Assembly (NCBI GenBank): GCA_002329285.1
Contig: DCTO01000023.1
Coordinates: 16,025-26,655 of the forward strand
Length of the DNA stretch: 10,631 bases
Direction of reading: 5' to 3'
Origin: Ruminococcaceae bacterium UBA1438
GTDB lineage: Bacteria > Bacillota > Clostridia > Oscillospirales > Acutalibacteraceae
Shown here in pieces: positions 5,970-10,631 of the stretch; position 1 is the first letter of the stretch, and each line of letters starts with the position of its first letter. The notes under the pieces were generated by a model. The model saw only the letters and a list, made by a program, of their open reading frames with translations, had not been told where the DNA came from and did not search any database. The position numbers and the translations under genes are program-made.

Positions 5970-5978
5970 TGCTACAAT
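5970..5978 (+). promoter_or_regulatory. Possible extended -10 promoter of the CHAP gene
   Basis: TGC-TACAAT is a good extended -10 element, but no -35 hexamer stands at the right distance. This is what an activator-dependent promoter looks like, and the WalR-like box lies just upstream. Transcription would start near 5985. Confidence 0.4.
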
Positions 5979-6005
5979 TGACGGCGATGTGAAAAGAAAG
6001 TGAAT

Positions 6006-6036
6006 GCCTTTTGCGGATTATTGCCGCAAAAAAGGC
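6006..6036 (+). promoter_or_regulatory. Hairpin in the leader of the CHAP gene
   Basis: GCC-TTTTGCGG (6006-6016) and CCGCAAAA-AA-GGC (6024-6036) form an 8-bp stem with a 7-base loop, plus three more G-C pairs across a two-base bulge. It lies 20-50 bases after the predicted start of transcription. There is no T-run after it, so it is not a terminator. I do not recognise a riboswitch class. Confidence 0.4.
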
Positions 6037-6059
6037 TAATTGAAAAGCGTAAATTATCT

Positions 6060-6812
6060 ATGGCTCGTATCCAAAAACGGCGGAGATTTAAAAATCAATT
6101 CCAATCCGCTGCCAAGGAGGTAAATGTTATTAAGATTTTCAGATCATTCACACTTACGGTTTTATCATTACTTTTAATCATCGCAATTTTCCCGATTTCT
6201 GCTTTGGCAGATGAGGGCTTCACACCAAGACTCACAGCACCAAGCACAAGCAATTCATATTACAACAAAACGCTTAATGTTTTTTCACAAACAGGATACG
6301 GGATGCCGAATTGCACTGCTTATGCTTACGGAAGAATTTATGAAATCACAGGCGAGGCTCCTAAAATCACAAGGGGCAATGCAGGCTCGTGGTACAGCAT
6401 TAACAAAAGCAACGGCTATTATTCATATGGCCAGGAGCCGCAGCTCGGCGCAATCGCTGTTTGGAGCAACCATGTTGCAGTGGTTGAGGAAATTGACGGC
6501 GACACCGTAACCTGCTCACAGTCACACTGGCGCAGCACTTATTTTGACACTGTAACCTTCACAAACGGTGATTCCCATTTCGGGCAGAAATTTTACGGTT
6601 ATATTTATGCGTGCGAGGATTATTTCGCTTCCCTTGAAAATGATGGGGAAGATGAGGTTAAAAATCAAACCTATAAAATGGAAAAATCCCCGTTTAAAAC
6701 CGCTAAAATAACAACGGGCGAGCAGTTTTCCGGGGTTGATATCAATTCTTATTTAACTGTTGATGAGGAGCAGTTGGCTAACAGCGTTCTGCTTCAGCCC
6801 CCAATCGGATAA
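6060..6812 (+). CDS. Secreted CHAP-domain cell-wall hydrolase
   Basis: A probable secreted peptidoglycan amidase or endopeptidase of the CHAP family. From ATG 6060 it has 250 residues: a basic N-terminus (MARIQKRRRFK), a hydrophobic segment about 30-47 and a signal peptidase site after ALA at 48-50. The CHAP domain runs about 65-187, with catalytic C85 in NCTAYAYGR and H138 in WSNHVAVVEEI. A tail of about 60 polar residues has no known binding repeat. The start is uncertain. ATG 6060 has only a weak ribosome binding site, GTG 6000 has none, and the one strong site (AAGGAGG, 6114-6120) serves an out-of-frame ATG at 6124. In frame with the hydrolase that site could only use ATT 6129, which would give a compact signal peptide. 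Arginine codons in 6060-6128 (CGT, CGG, CGG, AGA) also differ from the CGC common elsewhere in the window. Confidence 0.88.
   Translation: MARIQKRRRFKNQFQSAAKEVNVIKIFRSFTLTVLSLLLIIAIFPISALADEGFTPRLTAPSTSNSYYNKTLNVFSQTGYGMPNCTAYAYGRIYEITGEAPKITRGNAGSWYSINKSNGYYSYGQEPQLGAIAVWSNHVAVVEEIDGDTVTCSQSHWRSTYFDTVTFTNGDSHFGQKFYGYIYACEDYFASLENDGEDEVKNQTYKMEKSPFKTAKITTGEQFSGVDINSYLTVDEEQLANSVLLQPPIG
6114..6126 (+). promoter_or_regulatory. Strong ribosome binding site with an out-of-frame ATG inside the CHAP gene
   Basis: AAGGAGG (6114-6120) is followed after three bases by ATG at 6124. That frame ends after 17 codons, inside the signal-peptide coding region. The hydrolase frame has no ATG, GTG or TTG at a usable distance; ATT 6129 is eight bases away. 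Either this is a leader peptide, or an indel separated the start from its gene, or a rare ATT start is used. Confidence 0.6.
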
Positions 6813-6817
6813 TCAAA

Positions 6818-6854
6818 AAGAACCTTCGGTTGCTCGAAGGTTCTTCCTTTTTTC
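6818..6854 (+). terminator. Terminator of the CHAP gene
   Basis: AAGAACCTTCG (6818-6828) and CGAAGGTTCTT (6835-6845) form a perfect 11-bp stem with a six-base loop. It is followed by CCTTTTTT, directly before the next promoter. Confidence 0.93.
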
Positions 6855-6856
6855 TC

Positions 6857-6885
6857 TTGACAAACAGAAACAAGGGGTATATAAT
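6857..6885 (+). promoter_or_regulatory. Consensus sigma-A promoter of the asnS-asnA operon
   Basis: TTGACA (6857-6862) and TATAAT (6880-6885) are both perfect and separated by 17 bases, the ideal distance. Transcription should start near 6892, just before the T-box RNA. Strong constant initiation with control by attenuation is the usual T-box arrangement. Confidence 0.95.
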
Positions 6886-6891
6886 TCAATT

Positions 6892-7165
6892 AACAAAGGC
6901 GATGACGAAGAAAAGTAGCCGGGAAATGCGTTCAAAGAGAATGCGGGATGGTGGAATCCGCATAATGGCAGCCCTGTGAAGAACACTTAAGAGCCGCAAG
7001 CCGAAAGGATTTTTCTTATTAGGTGCGCCGGTGGCTGGTCCGTTATTTCAGCAGGCTTTGATTGAAGCCGTGAGAGGTCTGCTTCGCAGGCAAAATAGGT
7101 GGCACCACGGGTAACAACAGCTGCTCGTCCTATTGTTTGAGGGACGAATGGGCTGTTTTTTTATT
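6892..7165 (+). promoter_or_regulatory. T-box leader RNA, asparagine-specific
   Basis: A riboregulator that binds tRNA and continues transcription only when the tRNA is uncharged. Stem I begins with GGCGATGACGAAG and AAAAGTAG (the GA/AGTA element). Its distal part contains AGAGA and a hairpin ATGCGG/CCGCAT, as needed for contact with the tRNA elbow. The specifier is AAC at 6982-6984 in the context GAAG-AAC-AC, an asparagine codon. The T-box is TGGCACC at 7100-7106. Its TGGC can pair with GCCA, fitting the G discriminator base of tRNA-Asn. The antiterminator pairs AATAGG (7094-7099) with CCTATT (7129-7134). The competing terminator pairs TCGTCCT with GGGACGA and AACAGC with GCTGTT. The specifier, discriminator base and downstream genes all point to asparagine. 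Confidence 0.95.
7116..7165 (+). terminator. Intrinsic terminator of the T-box leader
   Basis: The lower stem is AACAGC (7116-7121) with GCTGTT (7152-7157) and the upper stem TCGTCCT with GGGACGA (7141-7147), followed by a run of seven or eight T. It shares CCTATT at 7129-7134 with the antiterminator, so the two folds exclude each other. Confidence 0.9.
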
Positions 7166-7209
7166 TGTCTTTTTGCATATTATTAAATATATTTATTCGG
7201 AGGTAGTTT

Positions 7210-8586
7210 ATGAAGCACACGGATATTAAAGAAATTATGGAAAGCGATGCCTTTGTGGGAAAAGAAGCAACCGTCTGCGGCTGGGTGCGCACTGCAAGGG
7301 ATTCAAAAAACGTTGCGTTTCTTGCGCTCAATGACGGCACAACCTTAAATCATCTGCAAATTGTTATTGATAAAAACAGCGAGCTTAAGGTGCCGGAGGA
7401 AGCAATGAAGCTTGGTGCGTCAATCAAGGTTTTCGGCGATGTTGTTAAGAATGAAAACAACGGCACAAGCGAGATTAATGCAAAGGAAATCACCGTGCTC
7501 GGCATTTGCCCGCCCGATTATCCGCTGCAGAAAAAATTCCAGAAGCTTGAAACCCTGCGCGAAATGCCGCATATCAGAGTAAGAACAAACACCTTCAATG
7601 CCGTGTTCAGAGTTCGCTCCGTTATGGCTGCGGCAATTCACCGCTTCTTCCAGGACAGAGGATATGTTTATATCAACACTCCGCTCATCACGGGCTCAGA
7701 TTGCGAGGGCGCCGGCGAGATGTTCCAGGTTACAACCATCGGCTATTCAAAGGATTATGACAGCGCAGAGGAATACTATGCCGATGATTTCTTCGGCAAA
7801 AAAACGGGCCTTTCTGTTTCAGGTCAGCTTGAGGGCGAGATTGCTGCAATGGGTCTTGGAAAGATTTACACATTCGGCCCGTCCTTCAGGGCAGAAAACA
7901 GCAACACCCAGCGCCATGTGGCTGAATTCTGGCATGTTGAGCCTGAAATTGCATTTGCAGAGCTGCCGGATCTGATTGAAATCGCAGAGGATATGATTAA
8001 ATATATCATCAGGGATTATATGGAAAAATGCCCGGAGGAGCTTGCTTTCTTTGAGCAACGCTTTGAAAAGGGCTTAACGGAAAAGCTTTTAAGCGTGGTT
8101 AACAACGATTTTGCTGTTGTTGATTATACCGATGCGATTGATATTCTCAAAAAGGCGGATGTTAAGTTTGAATATCCTGTTGAATGGGGCTGCGATTTGC
8201 AGTCAGAGCATGAGAGATATATCACGGAGCAGGTTTATAAAAAGCCCGTTTTCCTTATCAATTATCCAAAGGAAATCAAAAGCTTTTATATGAAGCAGAA
8301 TGCTGACGGCAAAACCGTTGCCGCAACGGATCTGCTTGTGCCCGGCGTCGGCGAAATCATCGGCGGCAGCGAAAGAGAGGCTGATTATAACAAGCTTGTT
8401 GCCGCAATGGATGCAAAGGGAATGAGCAAGGAGGGCTACGAGGCTTATCTTGATTTAAGAAAATACGGCTCCGTACCTCATTCGGGCTTTGGTCTCGGCT
8501 TTGAGCGTATTATTATGTATTGCACGGGCATGGCAAATATAAGGGATGTTATACTTTATCCCAGAACGGTTGGCAGCATTAAATAA
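7210..8586 (+). CDS. asnS: Asparaginyl-tRNA synthetase
   Basis: A cytoplasmic class IIb synthetase that joins asparagine to tRNA-Asn using ATP. The 458-residue length is normal for the bacterial enzyme. An N-terminal OB-fold anticodon-binding domain covers about 18-100 (VCGWVRTARDSKNVAFLALNDG). The catalytic core shows class II motif 2 starting at FRAEN (226) and running to HVEPE (246), and motif 3 GFGLGFERI at 426-434. The AsnRS-type sequence AEFWHVEPE, where AspRS has a different motif-2 end, supports asparagine specificity, as do the T-box specifier and the asnA neighbour. CGGAGG lies about six bases before the ATG. The gene is the first of the T-box-controlled operon. No residue I checked is missing. 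Confidence 0.98.
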   Translation: MKHTDIKEIMESDAFVGKEATVCGWVRTARDSKNVAFLALNDGTTLNHLQIVIDKNSELKVPEEAMKLGASIKVFGDVVKNENNGTSEINAKEITVLGICPPDYPLQKKFQKLETLREMPHIRVRTNTFNAVFRVRSVMAAAIHRFFQDRGYVYINTPLITGSDCEGAGEMFQVTTIGYSKDYDSAEEYYADDFFGKKTGLSVSGQLEGEIAAMGLGKIYTFGPSFRAENSNTQRHVAEFWHVEPEIAFAELPDLIEIAEDMIKYIIRDYMEKCPEELAFFEQRFEKGLTEKLLSVVNNDFAVVDYTDAIDILKKADVKFEYPVEWGCDLQSEHERYITEQVYKKPVFLINYPKEIKSFYMKQNADGKTVAATDLLVPGVGEIIGGSEREADYNKLVAAMDAKGMSKEGYEAYLDLRKYGSVPHSGFGLGFERIIMYCTGMANIRDVILYPRTVGSIK

Positions 8587-8589
8587 GCT

Positions 8590-8624
8590 GCCGCTAAAAC
8601 ACGGTCAGCGGCTGATTTCAGCCG
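8590..8624 (+). promoter_or_regulatory. Two mutually exclusive hairpins between asnS and asnA
   Basis: GCCGCT (8590-8595) can pair with AGCGGC (8607-8612). CGGCTG (8609-8614) can instead pair with CAGCCG (8619-8624) around ATTT. The two helices share 8609-8612. Neither is followed by a T-run, so this is not a terminator. It may affect mRNA stability or mean nothing. Confidence 0.35.
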
Positions 8625-8658
8625 AAAGCATATATTAAATCTATAGGAGGATTTAAAA

Positions 8659-9669
8659 ATGACTGAAAAACTTATTTACCCCAAGGGGTACGCTTCCTCC
8701 CTTTCTCAAAGGGAAACGCAGCGGGCAATCAAAATTGTGAAGGACACCTTTCAGGTTAAGCTCTCACAGGCGCTTAATCTTGACCGCGTAACCGCACCGA
8801 TTATGGTTACAAAGGCTTCGGGAATTAACGACGATCTTAACGGCGTTGAGCGCAAGGTGCATTTCACAATGAAAAACATTGAGGGCGAGGCTGAGGTTGT
8901 TCAGAGCCTTGCAAAATGGAAAAGGATGGCGCTTTATAAATACGGCTATCAACCCGATGAGGGCATTTACACCGATATGAATGCCATTCGCCGCGATGAT
9001 GACACGGATAATCTCCATTCGCTTTTTGTTGATCAGTGGGATTGGTGCCGCGTTATCACGCGTGAGGAGAGAAACGAGGCCTTCCTTAAGGATATTGTTT
9101 CAACCATCGTTAAAGTTATTGCGGACACTAACGATGCCGTTAAAGAAAAATATCCCGTTCTTTCCTTTGAAATGAATGATGAGGTTTTCTTCATCACCAC
9201 TCAGGAGCTTGAGGATATGTTCCCGAAGCTTACCCCCAAGGAGAGGGAAAACAAAATCGTTAAGGAGCACGGCACTGTGTTTCTTATGCAAATCGGCGGC
9301 AAGCTGAAAAGCGGCGAAAAGCATGATGGCCGCGCACCGGATTATGATGATTGGGCGCTTAACGGCGATATTCTTGTCTGGAACGAGCTTTTGGGCTGCG
9401 CTTTTGAGATTTCCTCAATGGGTATCAGGGTTGATGCAGAAAGCCTGCAGCGCCAGCTTGAAATTGAGGGCGTTCCGGAAAGGGCGGCGTTCCCGTTCCA
9501 TAAGGGCGTTCTTGATGGCACGCTTCCGCTCACAATCGGCGGCGGCATAGGCCAATCCAGGCTTTGTATGCTTCTTCTTCAAAAGGCGCATATCGGCGAG
9601 GTTCAGTGCGCAATCTGGAGCGATGAAATGCGCGAGGATTGCAAAGCCCACAATATTATACTGTTATAA
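8659..9669 (+). CDS. asnA: Aspartate-ammonia ligase (asparagine synthetase A)
   Basis: Makes asparagine from aspartate, ammonia and ATP in the cytoplasm; related in fold to class II tRNA synthetases. At 336 residues it is close to the E. coli enzyme (about 330). Family blocks are plain: GINDDLNGVERKV (55-67), LAKWKRMAL (84-92), GIYTDMNAIRRDDD followed by LHSLFVDQWDW (to 129), GGKL and APDYDDW, then LNGDILVW, FEISSMGIRVDA and GGGIGQSRLCMLLL. Two differences from the E. coli protein as I remember it: DWC where DWE is usual, and a shorter loop after DYDDW. AGGAGG lies eight bases before the ATG. It is the second gene after asnS, so the same T-box controls it. The operon ends in a terminator shared with the convergent rpmA. 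Confidence 0.97.
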   Translation: MTEKLIYPKGYASSLSQRETQRAIKIVKDTFQVKLSQALNLDRVTAPIMVTKASGINDDLNGVERKVHFTMKNIEGEAEVVQSLAKWKRMALYKYGYQPDEGIYTDMNAIRRDDDTDNLHSLFVDQWDWCRVITREERNEAFLKDIVSTIVKVIADTNDAVKEKYPVLSFEMNDEVFFITTQELEDMFPKLTPKERENKIVKEHGTVFLMQIGGKLKSGEKHDGRAPDYDDWALNGDILVWNELLGCAFEISSMGIRVDAESLQRQLEIEGVPERAAFPFHKGVLDGTLPLTIGGGIGQSRLCMLLLQKAHIGEVQCAIWSDEMREDCKAHNIILL

Positions 9670-9670
9670 A

Positions 9671-9704
9671 AACAAAAAAGGCTATCCGTTTGGATAGCCT
9701 TAAT
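9671..9704. terminator. Bidirectional terminator between asnA and rpmA
   Basis: AAGGCTATCC (9678-9687) and GGATAGCCTT (9692-9701) form a perfect 10-bp stem with a GTTT loop. The - strand copy is followed by a strong T-run (TTTTTTGTTTTT), so it is best for the rplU-prp-rpmA operon. The + strand tail (AATTTATT) is weaker. Confidence 0.92.
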
Positions 9705-9714
9705 TTATTAATAA

Positions 9715-9999
9715 TTACTGCTCAACGGGGTAAACAGAAACCTTTTTTCTGTCCTTGCCCATTCTCTCAAACTTAACTTTGCCGTCGATGAGAGCATAAA
9801 GTGTGTCGTCAGAGCCCTTGCCAACGTTGTTGCCGGGATGAATATGTGTTCCTCTCTGGCGATAAAGGATGTTACCTGCAAGAACAAACTGGCCGTCAGC
9901 TCTCTTTGCGCCGAGGCGCTTTGATTCGGAATCACGGCCGTTCTTGGTAGAACCCATACCTTTCTTATGAGCGAAAAGCTGTAAATCTAACTTGAGCAT
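9715..9999 (-). CDS. rpmA: 50S ribosomal protein L27, with Prp-cleavable N-terminal extension
   Basis: A 94-residue ribosomal protein of the large subunit, whose mature N-terminus reaches towards the peptidyl-transferase centre. The body is typical L27: [19 protein letters not shown], then [18 protein letters not shown], then [17 protein letters not shown] and a KVSVYPVEQ end. It begins with the Firmicutes-type extension [10 protein letters not shown], which must be removed by the Prp protease near the F-A boundary before L27 can work. The extension has LQLFA where LQFFA is the usual form, as I recall it. The ribosome binding site GGAGGTG is about six bases before the ATG. The gene is last in rplU-prp-rpmA, two bases after the prp stop. 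Confidence 0.98.
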   Translation of the reverse strand: MLKLDLQLFAHKKGMGSTKNGRDSESKRLGAKRADGQFVLAGNILYRQRGTHIHPGNNVGKGSDDTLYALIDGKVKFERMGKDRKKVSVYPVEQ

Positions 10000-10001
10000 T
10001 A

Positions 10002-10316
10002 TTACACCTCCGATATAATCACATTAATGTTTTGCGGATAATCCTTCTGCAGCTCGCTTAAATGAAGCCTTAAGCCCTGCAGTGTATCCTGCGCGGAAAT
10101 CGGGTTTTCGCTTATCTTCAAAAGCAAGTAACCGTCCGCCGCTTTGGCGTCTGCCCGGAGCTTCAAAATCTCCGTAACGGTGTTTGCCGCCATAAGGCAC
10201 GCGCTTGAAACAAAGGCGCAGATTAAATCCTCCCCATGGGGCGCGCTCATTGAATGCCCGCTTGCCTCAAAGCCGATAAGCTGATTATCCGATTGTAAAA
10301 ATTCAACTTTAATCAT
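10002..10316 (-). CDS. prp: Ribosomal-processing cysteine protease Prp (YsxB family)
   Basis: A small cytoplasmic cysteine protease of 104 residues that trims the N-terminal extension of L27. The catalytic pair is visible as H21 in SGHS and C33 in [12 protein letters not shown], twelve residues apart as in the Staphylococcus enzyme. The rest is the usual small alpha/beta fold ending in short strands. It sits in its conserved place between rplU and rpmA, with only five bases between the rplU stop and its ATG. I see no real ribosome binding site there, so its translation is probably coupled to rplU, which would keep the enzyme at a lower level than the two ribosomal proteins. Confidence 0.94.
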   Translation of the reverse strand: MIKVEFLQSDNQLIGFEASGHSMSAPHGEDLICAFVSSACLMAANTVTEILKLRADAKAADGYLLLKISENPISAQDTLQGLRLHLSELQKDYPQNINVIISEV

Positions 10317-10321
10317 AAGTC

Positions 10322-10627
10322 TTACGCATTGATTGCGGTGATCTCAACCTTGGTGTAAGGCTGGCGATGACCCATCTTGCGCTTCTCGTTCTTCTTTGGC
10401 TTATAGGTGAAAACAGTGATTTTCTTGCCCTTGCCGTTCTTGAGAACCTTTGCCTTAACGGATGCACCCTCGCAAGCCTTGCCTGCCTTGATGCCGTCGT
10501 CGCCGCTGATTGCAAGAACATCGAAGGAAACCTCTTCCTTTTCGTCAACGCCGAGCTTTTCAACATAAAGCACGTCGCCCTCGGAAACTCTGTACTGCTT
10601 TCCGCCTGTTACGATAACTGCGTACAT
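10322..10627 (-). CDS. rplU: 50S ribosomal protein L21
   Basis: A 101-residue large-subunit protein that binds 23S rRNA. It has the family start [18 protein letters not shown], the middle [19 protein letters not shown], and the signature [17 protein letters not shown] near the end. The gene is complete: its ATG lies four bases inside the window edge, so its promoter, any leader and its ribosome binding site lie outside. It is the first visible gene of rplU-prp-rpmA. Confidence 0.98.
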   Translation of the reverse strand: MYAVIVTGGKQYRVSEGDVLYVEKLGVDEKEEVSFDVLAISGDDGIKAGKACEGASVKAKVLKNGKGKKITVFTYKPKKNEKRKMGHRQPYTKVEITAINA

Positions 10628-10631
10628 AAAC

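Larger units (their letters stand above)
5737..6059. other. AT-rich intergenic region between divergent genes
   Basis: This stretch of about 320 bases holds no convincing gene. It contains a perfect 11-bp tandem duplication (5792-5813), a WalR-like direct repeat (5910-5926), an extended -10 element (5970-5978) and a hairpin (6006-6036). The reading frame of the CHAP gene stays open back to a GTG at 6000, but nothing near that GTG looks like a ribosome binding site. Confidence 0.7.

Noticed and set aside
5960..5978. TTGACC plus TACAAT as a normal promoter
   Set aside because: Only seven bases separate the hexamers; a sigma-A promoter needs about 17. Only the extended -10 is kept.
5981..6008. 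T-box-like beginning (GGCGATG then GAAAAGAAAGT) resembling the leader at 6898
   Set aside because: Only this short piece matches. There is no T-box TGGNACC, specifier loop or antiterminator/terminator pair downstream.
6000..6059. GTG start at 6000 for the CHAP protein
   Set aside because: No ribosome binding site before it, and the added codons cover a stable hairpin (6006-6036), which suggests non-coding leader.
5985..6120. c-di-AMP (ydaO) or c-di-GMP riboswitch before the hydrolase
   Set aside because: None of the signature conserved stretches of these classes could be found by eye; kept only as an unclassified leader.
8609..8624. CGGCTG-ATTT-CAGCCG as a terminator after asnS
   Set aside because: No T-run follows and asnA continues after a good ribosome binding site, so the hairpin is not an intrinsic terminator.
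1..10631. Mobile elements, phage genes, defence systems, CRISPR arrays, tRNA genes
   Set aside because: Both strands were looked at; no transposase, integrase, regularly spaced repeats, terminal inverted repeats or tRNA cloverleaf was seen.

Overview
The window reads as chromosomal core and near-core DNA of a low-to-moderate GC Gram-positive anaerobe of the class Clostridia, probably a gut Oscillospiraceae/Ruminococcaceae-type bacterium. This rests on strong AGGAGG ribosome binding sites, a T-box leader, the Firmicutes-type N-terminal extension of ribosomal protein L27 with its Prp protease, a YozG-type regulator paired with a DUF2975 membrane protein, and the protein sequences themselves. 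I see no tRNA or rRNA gene, insertion sequence, prophage or CRISPR array. The genus assignment is inference.

Layout: (1) 1-126 is the tail of an unidentified protein, followed by a CorA-type metal transporter (+) that ends at a bidirectional terminator. (2) 1126-2544 (-) is a stand-alone radical SAM protein with a SPASM-like Cys-rich tail. (3) 2705-4313 (-) is a three-gene operon with its own promoter and terminator: radC, a 115-residue Cys-motif protein, and a ProX-type prolyl-tRNA editing protein. (4) 4516-5463 (+) is a two-gene unit, DUF2975 membrane protein plus a small XRE regulator, with a near-consensus promoter enclosed by two copies of a 20-bp operator-like sequence. (5) 5512-5736 (-) is a 74-residue polar protein of unknown function. 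(6) 5737-6059 is AT-rich intergenic DNA with two direct repeats of 11-bp period; one fits the WalR (YycF) box exactly. It precedes a secreted CHAP-domain cell-wall hydrolase (+). (7) 6857-9669 (+) is a consensus promoter, an asparagine-specific T-box leader, asnS and asnA. (8) 9715-10627 (-) is rplU-prp-rpmA.

How the genes fit together: asnS and asnA form a feedback unit. The leader has an AAC specifier and a UGGC T-box that would pair with the acceptor end of tRNA-Asn, so uncharged tRNA-Asn should raise both asparagine supply and its attachment to tRNA. In rplU-prp-rpmA, Prp should remove the N-terminal extension of L27. The CHAP hydrolase is the type of gene the WalKR system controls, so the perfect WalR-like box upstream is the most testable regulatory prediction. 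The XRE/DUF2975 pair looks autoregulated. No wholly new multi-gene system is evident. The best leads are the WalR-like box, the twin operators, the misplaced strong ribosome binding site in the CHAP gene, and the orphan radical SAM enzyme.
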